In this document: one piece after another, positions 7,801-15,906 of the stretch
Layout: each line of letters begins with the position of its first letter
Numbering within the stretch: position 1 is the first letter of the stretch
From: Vreelandella andesensis
GTDB lineage: Bacteria > Pseudomonadota > Gammaproteobacteria > Pseudomonadales > Halomonadaceae
DNA length: 40,451 bases
Direction of reading: 5' to 3'
Assembly (NCBI RefSeq): GCF_003989795.1
Contig: NZ_RZHG01000020.1
Coordinates: 1 to 40,451, forward strand
Made by a program: the position numbers and the translations under genes
The notes under the pieces: generated by a model
The model's database searches: none
The model's input: the letters and a program-made list of their open reading frames with translations, nothing else
What the model was told of the DNA's origin: nothing

Positions 7801-9030
7801 ATGCAGCTATCACGTCAATTCGCTATTTCTGCGCTATCAGCAGCCGTCATTGCAGCTGGCTATGCTCCCGCCCTGGCGGCCAATGAGGGTATCTCGGATA
7901 ATGAAATCCGTATTGGCTATCTGGCTGATATGTCTGGTGTTTATCGTGACCCTATAGGCCCGTTAGGGCAAGACGCCATTGAAATGGCGATTGAAGATAT
8001 TGGCGGCAGCGTACACGGTGCCGACGTTGTCGTCTTTAGTGCTGATGATCGCAATAGCCCTGATGTTGGCTCAAGCGTCGTGCGCGGATGGATTGATGAA
8101 CGTAATGTCGACATGGTCACTGGCCTAGTGGCTTCATCGGTTACATTAGCGGCAGTAGGCTTGTTGGAAGAAGCAGATAAACTTGGCTTAGTGAATGGTG
8201 CTGTTTCTTCTAGCGTTACTAATGAACACTGTTCTCCCAATCATATTCACTGGGTTTACGATACCTGGGCAATGTCGAATGGAACGGCAAAAGCTATTAC
8301 TCAAGAAGGGTATAAAAACTGGTACCTGTTGAGTGCCGACTACTCGTTTGGTCATGCGCTTGAGGCAGATGTAGAACGAGTCGTTATCGAAAATGGCGGG
8401 ACGGTAGTAGGTCGTGCGCGTCATCCCTTCCCCAACAATGACTTTTCCTCCTTTATGCTACAAGCCCAGGCATCAGGTGCTGATGTTATTGCACTCAATA
8501 ATGCCGGTGGAGACACCATTAATGCCGTTCAAACCGCAGGTGAATTTGGCATTACCCAAGCCGGACAGATTCTAGCGGGTATGGTGTTATTCAGTACTGA
8601 CATACGCAGCATTGGGTTAGAAAACGCTCAAGGGCTGCAGTTCACAAAGGCGTGGTATTACGATTTAAATGACGAGACGCGTGCCTGGGCAGAGCGCTTC
8701 CGTGAGCGCACTGGCAGCATGCCAACCATGGTGCACGCAGGGCTTTATTCCAGCACCCGCCACTATTTAGAAGCTATTGAAGCAACGGGAACAGACGATA
8801 CGCAAACTGTTCGTCAACAGATGGCCGATACCCCCATTAATGATGTGTTTGCAACCGGCGGCTACATCCGTGAGGACGGCCGCATGGTGCATGACATGTA
8901 TCTGGTTGAAGTGAAAACGCCGGAAGAATCTACCGACGAAGATGATCTTTTCAGGATCGTGCGCACTATTCCCGCCGAGGAAGCGTTCCGGCCACTGTCT
9001 GAAAGCGTCTGCCCACTCGTTAAGAACTAG
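7801..9030 (+). CDS. ABC transporter substrate-binding protein, branched-chain amino acid type
   Basis: A periplasmic binding protein of the LivJ/type-I fold (Peripla_BP_6 group). A 409-residue product with a signal peptide ending in APALA near residue 26, then ISDNEIRIGYLADMSGVYRD, the usual entry to this fold. ATG 7801 is chosen over GTG 7792 because AGGTG lies 6 bases upstream of the ATG. Two Cys (in EHCSP and ESVCPL) might form a disulfide. No permease or ATPase gene is adjacent, so it is an orphan binding protein or works with a distant transporter. It lies 47 bases ahead of the acyl-CoA ligase gene, so the ligand may be a carboxylic acid rather than an amino acid; that is inference. Confidence 0.85.
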   Translation: MQLSRQFAISALSAAVIAAGYAPALAANEGISDNEIRIGYLADMSGVYRDPIGPLGQDAIEMAIEDIGGSVHGADVVVFSADDRNSPDVGSSVVRGWIDERNVDMVTGLVASSVTLAAVGLLEEADKLGLVNGAVSSSVTNEHCSPNHIHWVYDTWAMSNGTAKAITQEGYKNWYLLSADYSFGHALEADVERVVIENGGTVVGRARHPFPNNDFSSFMLQAQASGADVIALNNAGGDTINAVQTAGEFGITQAGQILAGMVLFSTDIRSIGLENAQGLQFTKAWYYDLNDETRAWAERFRERTGSMPTMVHAGLYSSTRHYLEAIEATGTDDTQTVRQQMADTPINDVFATGGYIREDGRMVHDMYLVEVKTPEESTDEDDLFRIVRTIPAEEAFRPLSESVCPLVKN

Positions 9031-9077
9031 GCAAGCGCTGAAGCCTTATCAACAAATCATAAAAATATGGACTTGGC

Positions 9078-10634
9078 ATGGAACACACAGACTTAATTCA
9101 TCGTAATACGATTGGTGCTGCGTTAAACCGTAGCGCCCGTAAATACTCTCAGCAGCTCGCGCTAACGTTTGGTGAGCGAACGTGGAGCTATCAGTCGCTT
9201 AATGAAGCCGCTAACAACGTGGCCAATGGCTTGTTAGCGGCCGGTCTTTCTTCGGGAGACCGGCTGGCGGTATACGGTAAAAACTCAGATGCTTATGTTA
9301 TTGCCTGGCTGGCTGCCACTAAAGCGGGCCTGGTGCATGTGCCCATTAATTTCGCGCTAAGTAGTGACGAACTGCGCTATATCCTTGAGCAGTCAGGGGC
9401 GAAGGGGTTGCTAAGCGATAGTGCGTTAGCTGACAACGTTCGGGAGGCAACCCAAGGGTTAGCGTTAACGGTCAGTGGAACACTTCATGCTGATCAGCAA
9501 ACTCGTCAGTCAGGCAGTTTTGATGTTTTGAATTGTGCACGCTCTTCTTCATCATCTGGCGAGCCGGCGGTCGTCCTGGATGGAAACAGCCTTGCGCAGT
9601 TGCTCTATACCTCTGGCACAACGGCTGCGCCTAAAGCGGCAGTGATGACCCATCAAGCGCTGATGGCGGAATATATGGCGTGCATGGTGGAGCTGGACAT
9701 TAAGGGAAGCGACGCTATGTTAGCCGCGCTTCCGCTTTATCACTCCGCACAAATGCATGTTTTTTTAATGCCTGCGCTGCTATTGGGTGCCCCCGTTCAT
9801 CTGCTTGAAGCGCCGCTACCGGATAGCTGTCTGGCGGCCATTGCTGAACAAAACATTGTTTCGTTCTTTGCACCGCCCACCGTGTGGATCAGCTTGCTGC
9901 GCCATGCAGATTTTGATCAATTCGATCTAACCACGCTTAAGAAAGCCTACTACGGCGCCTCCATCATGCCAGTGCCTGTGTTGGAGGAGATGCAGCGGCG
10001 TTTTTCCGGCGTTGGTTTATATAACTGTTATGGGCAGAGTGAAATTGCCCCCCTGGCAACGGTATTACGCCCTGAAGAGCATGCCGAGCGTCCTGCATCG
10101 GCGGGGCGTCCCATATTGACGGTAGAAACGCGCATTGTTGATTTGGAAATGAACGACGTTGCCCCCGGTGAGCATGGGGAGATTGTCCATCGTTCGCCGC
10201 AGTTAATGACGGGCTACTGGGATAAGCCTGTGATGACCGAAGAGTCTTTTCAGGGCGGCTGGTTCCATTCTGGTGACGTGGGTTACATCGACGAAGCCGG
10301 CTATCTATATGTCGTGGATCGGATCAAAGACGTTATCAATACGGGGGGTGTGCTAGTCGCCAGTCGTGAAGTTGAAGAGGCGCTCTTTAAACACTCGGCC
10401 ATTTCGGAAGTAGCGGTGGTGGGGTTACCTGACGCAAAGTGGATTGAAGCGATCACTGCCGTTGTGGTGGTGAAAGAGGGGCAAGCGGTTAGCGAGGATG
10501 AGCTCATTCATCATGCAAAAAGCTTAATCGCCCCCTACAAGGTTCCTAAGCGTGTGGTGTTTGCCGAGACACTGCCCAAAAGTACTGCTGGTAAAATTCT
10601 CAAACGTCACCTGCGCCAAGATTTAAAGGAGTGA
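9078..10634 (+). CDS. AMP-dependent acyl-CoA ligase with altered A3 loop
   Basis: Activates a carboxylic acid to acyl-AMP and then acyl-CoA. The 518-residue protein has the ANL-superfamily motifs: LLYTSGTTAAPKAAVMTH (A3, residues 175-192), NCYGQSE (A5), GWFHSGDVGYIDEAGYLYV (A7), DRIKDVI (A8) and the C-terminal lysine motif PKSTAGKILKR. In A3 the two glycines usual in TSGTTGxPKG are Ala183 and Ala187, which is uncommon. The substrate is not predictable; medium-chain, branched or aromatic acids are possible. It ends with TGA overlapping the Shine-Dalgarno region of the dehydrogenase gene that follows 2 bases later, so the two are coupled. Confidence 0.9.
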   Translation: MEHTDLIHRNTIGAALNRSARKYSQQLALTFGERTWSYQSLNEAANNVANGLLAAGLSSGDRLAVYGKNSDAYVIAWLAATKAGLVHVPINFALSSDELRYILEQSGAKGLLSDSALADNVREATQGLALTVSGTLHADQQTRQSGSFDVLNCARSSSSSGEPAVVLDGNSLAQLLYTSGTTAAPKAAVMTHQALMAEYMACMVELDIKGSDAMLAALPLYHSAQMHVFLMPALLLGAPVHLLEAPLPDSCLAAIAEQNIVSFFAPPTVWISLLRHADFDQFDLTTLKKAYYGASIMPVPVLEEMQRRFSGVGLYNCYGQSEIAPLATVLRPEEHAERPASAGRPILTVETRIVDLEMNDVAPGEHGEIVHRSPQLMTGYWDKPVMTEESFQGGWFHSGDVGYIDEAGYLYVVDRIKDVINTGGVLVASREVEEALFKHSAISEVAVVGLPDAKWIEAITAVVVVKEGQAVSEDELIHHAKSLIAPYKVPKRVVFAETLPKSTAGKILKRHLRQDLKE

Positions 10635-10636
10635 GC

Positions 10637-11779
10637 ATGGACGAGCAAACACAAGCACTATTTCATGACATGATCACCCGCTGTTTAGCGCAAGAAGTGG
10701 CACCTTTTTATGAGCAGTGGGAAGCAGCGGGTGAAATACCGCGCTCGTTATGGTTAGCGCTAGGTGCGGCGGGTCTATTGGGGATTGATCTTGATGAGAC
10801 CCATGGCGGCTCTGGTGCTGATATTGCCATTACCCAGCTGGCACTGGAGGAAATTTCTCGGCAAGGGTTTGGTGGGTTAGCCAGCGCTTACAATATTCAC
10901 GCTAATATCGTGATGCCGTACCTACAAAATTTAGGCACTGATGAACAGCGCGAAATGTGGCTGCCCCGTATGGTAAGCGGGGAATGGTTAGGGGCGATTG
11001 CCATGAGCGAGCCTCATGCTGGTAGTGACCTAGCAGCAATGAAAACCCGTGCCACTAAAACAGCCGAAGGATGGATCCTCAACGGCAGTAAGCTGTTTAT
11101 TACTAATGGCCAAGTGGCGGATCTCGTTATTGTCTGTGCAAAAACAGACCCAAGTGCAGGTGCAAAAGGGGTCTCACTGTTTCTGGTCGACACGTCATTA
11201 CCGGGTTTTTCCCGCGGCAAGCCGATTAAAAAAATTGGCCAACACGCCAGCGATACAGCAGAGCTGGCGTTCGACCAACTACGGCTACCCGACAGCGCCT
11301 TACTAGGGGAAGAGGGCGCTGGGTTTCGTTATCTGATGCAAGAGCTTCCCCGCGAACGGTTAGGTGTAGGCGCACAAGCGCTTGGAGCAGTAGAGGGGGC
11401 TCTGGCGTTAACGCTTGATTACGTCACTCAGCGTCACGCCTTTGGCCAGCGCGTGGCCGATTTTCAAAATACCCGCTTTACACTGGCTGAAATCAAGGCG
11501 CAGCTGGATGTTGCCCGAGCTTACTTTGACCAGTGCGTTAATAAATACCGCCAGGGCACGATGACGAGTACCGACGCCGCCATCTTAAAATTACAGCTCA
11601 GCGAGCTGCAGTGTCGCGCGGTTGATCGGTGCCTTCAGCTGTTTGGTGGTTATGGTTATACCCATGAATATCCGATTTCACGGTTTTATTTAGATGCGCG
11701 TGTGCAAACGATCTACGCTGGTAGTTCTGAGATTATGAAAGAAGTGGTCGCACGTTCGCTGTTAGGCAAAGTGGCTTAA
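10637..11779 (+). CDS. Acyl-CoA dehydrogenase, long-chain/isovaleryl-like active site
   Basis: FAD enzyme that makes the 2,3-double bond of an acyl-CoA and passes electrons to ETF. The 380-residue length is normal. The flavin-site signature AMSEPHAGSD is at residues 122-131, and QLFGGYGYTHEYPISRFYLD is near the C-terminus. The segment IYAGSSEIMKEV (359-370) has Ala361 where medium-chain enzymes carry the catalytic Glu, while Glu240 in LPRERLGVGAQ sits where isovaleryl- and long-chain-type enzymes place it. ATG 10637 is chosen because AAGGAG lies 5 bases upstream; GTG 10631 overlaps that site. It is the second of two coupled genes with the ligase. Confidence 0.92.
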   Translation: MDEQTQALFHDMITRCLAQEVAPFYEQWEAAGEIPRSLWLALGAAGLLGIDLDETHGGSGADIAITQLALEEISRQGFGGLASAYNIHANIVMPYLQNLGTDEQREMWLPRMVSGEWLGAIAMSEPHAGSDLAAMKTRATKTAEGWILNGSKLFITNGQVADLVIVCAKTDPSAGAKGVSLFLVDTSLPGFSRGKPIKKIGQHASDTAELAFDQLRLPDSALLGEEGAGFRYLMQELPRERLGVGAQALGAVEGALALTLDYVTQRHAFGQRVADFQNTRFTLAEIKAQLDVARAYFDQCVNKYRQGTMTSTDAAILKLQLSELQCRAVDRCLQLFGGYGYTHEYPISRFYLDARVQTIYAGSSEIMKEVVARSLLGKVA

Positions 11780-11829
11780 GCCTTTATCTTCAGCTCTTAA
11801 ATACCGTGCGCCATTACTAAGGAGAGATT

Positions 11830-13017
11830 ATGCAACTGGATAGCGTTGTTATTGTAAGCGGTGCTCGCACCGCCATTGGCGGGTTTGGTGGGTCGCTTTC
11901 ATCGTTTGCACCCCATGAGTTAGGCACCATCACTGCTCAAGAAGCACTGCGCCGCGCGGGCATTGATGGCGCTGCTATCGACCACGCTGTGTATGGCCAT
12001 ATTATTACCACCGGCCCAGAAGATGCCTACCTTGCTCGTCATATCGCATTGAGTGCGGGTGTGCCGAAAGAAGCCGGTGCCTTTAATGTTAACCGGCTAT
12101 GTGGTTCTGGCGTGCAGGCGGTGATATCCGCAGCACAGCAAATCGCCCTGGGTGACAGCCGTTTGGCATTGGCGGGCGGGGCTGAATCCATGTCACGGGG
12201 TGCCTATCTACTGCCACCTCAAGCACGCAATGGAATTCGCTTGGGCGATGCCAATATCCAGGATCTTACCCTTGGTATTCTGAGTGATCCATTTGGCAGT
12301 GGGCATATGGGGATCACCGCTGAAAATATCGCCAAGCAGTATGGCTTAAGTCGCGAGCAGTTGGATCAGTTTGCCGTGGACAGCCATCGTAAGGCGGCAA
12401 ACGCCATTGCAGAAGGGCGTTTTGACGAGCAAATCGTGCCTGTTGAAGTGACGAAAGGTAAACAGACAGTTTCCTTTGTTCGCGATGAGCATGTGCGAGA
12501 AGGCGTCGAGTTAAGTGATTTAACACGGCTTAAACCTGCTTTTAAAAAAGACGGAGTGGTTACCGCAGGGAATGCCTCCGGGATTAACGATGGCGCCGCT
12601 ACTTTGGTGTTGGCGCACGCTGATGAAGCACAGCAGCGCAATCTAACGGTTAGGGCGCGCCTTCGCGTAGCAACCACTGCCGGCGTGGAGCCTTCTCTAA
12701 TGGGGCTTGGGCCAATCCCTGCGGTGAAACGCTGCCTTCAGCAGGCAGGGCTGACGATCAATGATATTGATGTGATTGAGTCCAATGAAGCATTCGCGGC
12801 ACAAGCAATGGCGGTTGCCGACACGCTGGGTTTTCCATTGGAAAAACTAAACCCGAATGGTGGGGCAGTGGCGCTCGGGCATCCGGTAGGCGCGACCGGT
12901 GCCATTTTGGTCTTAAAAGCCTTACATGAACTGGAGAGACGTCATGGGCGCTATGGGTTGATCACGCTGTGTATCGGCGGTGGGCAGGGCATTGCGCTGT
13001 TAATAGAACGCGAGTAA
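11830..13017 (+). CDS. Thiolase (acetyl-CoA acyltransferase)
   Basis: Cleaves 3-ketoacyl-CoA with CoA, or in reverse condenses acyl-CoAs. All catalytic residues are visible: Cys91 in NRLCGSGVQAV, His351 in GHPVGATGA and Cys381 in LCIGGGQGIA. Length 395 residues fits a homotetrameric biosynthetic/degradative thiolase (AtoB/PhaA/BktB group). The motif set alone does not separate acetoacetyl-CoA thiolase from broader 3-ketoacyl-CoA thiolase; the neighbours favour degradation. AAGGAGAG precedes the ATG. It sits 50 bases after the dehydrogenase and 35 before the next ligase, in one apparent transcription unit. Confidence 0.93.
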   Translation: MQLDSVVIVSGARTAIGGFGGSLSSFAPHELGTITAQEALRRAGIDGAAIDHAVYGHIITTGPEDAYLARHIALSAGVPKEAGAFNVNRLCGSGVQAVISAAQQIALGDSRLALAGGAESMSRGAYLLPPQARNGIRLGDANIQDLTLGILSDPFGSGHMGITAENIAKQYGLSREQLDQFAVDSHRKAANAIAEGRFDEQIVPVEVTKGKQTVSFVRDEHVREGVELSDLTRLKPAFKKDGVVTAGNASGINDGAATLVLAHADEAQQRNLTVRARLRVATTAGVEPSLMGLGPIPAVKRCLQQAGLTINDIDVIESNEAFAAQAMAVADTLGFPLEKLNPNGGAVALGHPVGATGAILVLKALHELERRHGRYGLITLCIGGGQGIALLIERE

Positions 13018-13052
13018 TAACGGTTTTCCAATAACAATCGAAAGGTGTGTTT

Positions 13053-14735
13053 ATGTCTACGATAACGCCAAAAATACTTCCTTCTACACCATCTGCCACT
13101 AGCTCGCCTCTGTTAATCAAAGAGCTGCTGGAGTCAGGTGTTCGAATGGCGGGGAGCAATCAGATTGTTTATCGAGACCAGAGCCGTCATGACTACCGAC
13201 GTTTTCGTGAGCGGGTACACCAGCTTGCCCATACGCTAACTGCACAGGGCGTTCAGGCGGGTGATGTAGTAGCCGTCTTGGACTGGGACAGCCATCGATA
13301 TTTAGAGTGCTTTTTTGCCATTCCGATGATTGGCGCCGTGCTGCATACCGTCAATGTACGTTTGGCGCCCGAGCAAATTCACTACACGATGGAGCATGCT
13401 GAAGACGTCTTTGTGCTGGTGCATGAGGATTTTGTCCCGCTACTGGAGCCACTCGCTGATCAATTACCTAACATACGCGGCTATCTTCTCTGTCAAGAAA
13501 CAGCAAGCCAAGAAACAGCGGGCCAAGAAACAGCGAGAACAGTCAGTACGGCGCTACCGTTAGTCGGTGAATTTGAAGCGTTGTTAAGTGAGCAGCCAAC
13601 GCATTACGAGTTCCCTGTTTTTGATGAAAATGCAGTGGCCACGCTGTTCTATACCACGGGTACCACCGGCAATCCAAAAGGGGTGTTCTTTACCCATCGC
13701 CAACTAGTACTCCACACACTAGGCGAAGCAAGTACCTTTCAGGCACCGGGTTTTGAGCTGCTCAATCGTGACAAGGTGTACATGCCCATTACGCCGATGT
13801 TTCATGTGCATGCATGGGGCGTGCCTTACACCGCCACATTGATGGGGGCGACCCAGGTGTACCCTGGCCGCTACGAACCTGAAATGCTGGTTAAGCTGCT
13901 GGTCAACGAAAAGGTCGATTTCTCCCACTGCGTGCCAACGCTGTTAAATATGGTTGTTAGTGCTGATGCTATTGCATCGAAAAAAATTGATTTAACTGGG
14001 TGGAAGGTGCTCGTGGGTGGTAGTGCGCTTACCCAGGCCTTGGCCAGCCGTGCTTGGTCACTCGGAATTGATACACGCAGCGCTTACGGCATGTCAGAAA
14101 CCTGCCCGCTGCTGACGGCTGATATTTTACCTCGGGATGTCGCAAAGGCCGATTTTGATGTCCAGCTTCCTTGGCGGTGTAAAGCTGGCTTGCCTGTGCC
14201 ACTGGTGAAATTACAGGTAGTTGATGCGAATGGAGATCCGTTACCCCACGATGGCGTCAGTGTGGGCGAAGTGCGAGCTCAGGCACCTTGGTTAACTCAG
14301 GCGTACTATAAGGAAGAGAAGCGCAGCGAAGAGCTATGGCAGGATGGATGGCTGCATACCGGTGACGTTGGTTCGATTGATGAGCATGGTTTCTTGGTCA
14401 TCAGCGACCGTATTAAAGATGTCATTAAAACTGGTGGAGAATGGCTCTCATCGCTTGAGCTTGAAAGCTATATCAGCCAGTGCCCAGGTGTCGCTGAGGT
14501 GGCGGTGATAGGCGTCGCGGATGATAAGTGGGGCGAGCGTCCAGCGGCACTCGTCGTAGCTAACGATTTGAACAACCCGCCTACCGCCGATGAGGTTCAG
14601 GCGTTTATGGAGCAGTTCGTAGAGCAGGGCAGCATCAACCGCTGGGGCATTCCATCGCTGATTCGCTTCGTCGATGAAATACCTAAAACCAGTGTAGGTA
14701 AACTGGATAAAAAGCGTATTCGCACCGAGATTTAG
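13053..14735 (+). CDS. AlkK-type medium/long-chain acyl-CoA ligase
   Basis: A second ANL-family acyl-CoA ligase, 560 residues from this start. The segment VLDWDSHRYLECFFAIPMIGAVLHTVNVRL is characteristic of the AlkK group that activates medium-chain fatty acids. A3 motif YTTGTTGNPKG is canonical at residues 200-210; YGMSETCPLL, GWLHTGDVG and the C-terminal PKTSVGKLDKK follow. ATG 13053 is chosen with AAAGGTG just upstream; GTG 13047 overlaps that site. Residues 148-162 are three copies of QETA plus S, G or R, encoded by a 15-bp tandem repeat in a surface-loop region. It ends 3 bases from the stop of the convergent AraC regulator. Confidence 0.92.
   Translation: MSTITPKILPSTPSATSSPLLIKELLESGVRMAGSNQIVYRDQSRHDYRRFRERVHQLAHTLTAQGVQAGDVVAVLDWDSHRYLECFFAIPMIGAVLHTVNVRLAPEQIHYTMEHAEDVFVLVHEDFVPLLEPLADQLPNIRGYLLCQETASQETAGQETARTVSTALPLVGEFEALLSEQPTHYEFPVFDENAVATLFYTTGTTGNPKGVFFTHRQLVLHTLGEASTFQAPGFELLNRDKVYMPITPMFHVHAWGVPYTATLMGATQVYPGRYEPEMLVKLLVNEKVDFSHCVPTLLNMVVSADAIASKKIDLTGWKVLVGGSALTQALASRAWSLGIDTRSAYGMSETCPLLTADILPRDVAKADFDVQLPWRCKAGLPVPLVKLQVVDANGDPLPHDGVSVGEVRAQAPWLTQAYYKEEKRSEELWQDGWLHTGDVGSIDEHGFLVISDRIKDVIKTGGEWLSSLELESYISQCPGVAEVAVIGVADDKWGERPAALVVANDLNNPPTADEVQAFMEQFVEQGSINRWGIPSLIRFVDEIPKTSVGKLDKKRIRTEI
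13494..13538 (+). repeat. In-frame 15-bp tandem repeat inside the AlkK-type ligase gene
   Basis: Three 15-bp units begin at 13494, 13509 and 13524; each opens with CAAGAAACAGC. They encode QETAS, QETAG and QETAR. The unit is a multiple of three and starts on a codon boundary, so copy-number changes would not break the frame. Confidence 0.93.
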
Positions 14736-14738
14736 ACA

Positions 14739-15752
14739 CTAACGTTTAAGCCCCGCCGTTTGTGCCTTTCGGTAGGCGGCGGGGGAATCTCCTGTCCACT
14801 GTTTAAACGCTCGGCTAAGACAAGCCAAGTCTTCAAAGCCTAATTTTTCAGCAATTGCGGTTAGTGGCTGTGTGCTGCGCGTGAGCGCTTGAATGGCATA
14901 GTCGCGACGGTATTCGTCTTTAACCGCCTGGAAATGGGTACCTTCTAGCTTCAAGTGCCTTGAGAGCGTTCGGATAGACATGTGCAAAGCATCTGCGACA
15001 TGTTGCACAGAGCAAGAAGCGGGTAAGTGACGGCTGAGATATTCGCGAACGCGGTGAGTGACTAAACGATCTTCAAAAGAGACATAGAACCAGTCAGCTG
15101 GCGCGCGTTGTAAAAATGCACCCAAGTGCTGTTTAGTTTGACGGATAGGGTGATCTAAGAAGGACTTGTCAAAGTAAACAGCGGTTTGCGCCTGATCAAA
15201 GCTTACTTTTCCAGGATAGAAGTAGAGGTAGTCAGCGCTGTGAGCGGGTTGCGCGTAGCCGCATTCCATCAATATAGGTGGAATTTTACGAGCGATCATC
15301 CATGAGGCGATACCGTGAAACAGCTTCAACATCAGTTCATGAATCAAGATTCGACTACCTTGAAGCGGCGCGCGTTCTTCCAGCGCCATACGAGCAAATC
15401 CATTTTCAACAGTAAAATCGTAGCCAAAATCATCTAAAAGAATTCGAAAAAACTGCGTATAGCGGTGAAGAGCAACATGCAATGTCGGGGCATCTAGCAA
15501 GCTCAAGCACAGCAGCTTTAGCGTTCCACAGCGTAGCGGCCTTGAGAAAAAGCACGGTGTTTCATCATCTAGCTCAAGAGCGAGCAGTCGGTAAAGCTCG
15601 GCAAACTGCTCAACAGTGACTCGCCCGTTTGGTGCGCTAAGAAGAAAAGGGGAAATTCCGGCAAGCCCCAAGTATCGAGCGGGCGGATGATCAGGGGCGG
15701 TTAGGCCACATAACAGCTCGTTCACATAGTGCATTGAGACGGTAATGGTCAC
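14739..15752 (-). CDS. AraC family transcriptional regulator
   Basis: A 337-residue regulator with an N-terminal ligand-binding part of the arabinose-binding-like type (PF12625 style) and a C-terminal AraC double helix-turn-helix. The DNA-binding part spans roughly residues 235-330 (VQHVADALHMSIRTLSRHLK, then ITAIAEKLGFEDLACLSRAFKQWTG-like second helix-turn-helix, here LTAIAEKLGF). The GTG start has AAGG 8 bases upstream; an ATG at 15734 lacks such a site. Regulators of this architecture often control catabolism of lipids or acids. Its convergent position 3 bases from the acyl-CoA cluster suggests that cluster as its target; this is inference. Confidence 0.9.
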   Translation of the reverse strand: MTITVSMHYVNELLCGLTAPDHPPARYLGLAGISPFLLSAPNGRVTVEQFAELYRLLALELDDETPCFFSRPLRCGTLKLLCLSLLDAPTLHVALHRYTQFFRILLDDFGYDFTVENGFARMALEERAPLQGSRILIHELMLKLFHGIASWMIARKIPPILMECGYAQPAHSADYLYFYPGKVSFDQAQTAVYFDKSFLDHPIRQTKQHLGAFLQRAPADWFYVSFEDRLVTHRVREYLSRHLPASCSVQHVADALHMSIRTLSRHLKLEGTHFQAVKDEYRRDYAIQALTRSTQPLTAIAEKLGFEDLACLSRAFKQWTGDSPAAYRKAQTAGLKR

Positions 15753-15906
15753 GATGTCAGCCTTAAACGGGGAGCTTGATGCTACCTTGTTATTACCACG
15801 TGATGATGTGACGTTAGCACGATGTGTTGTTTGACTCTATAAGGGGTCTCCTTAACGTGAGCGCATGCGGTACACTGTGCGCCTCATGATGAAGGAGGGA
15901 CACTGC

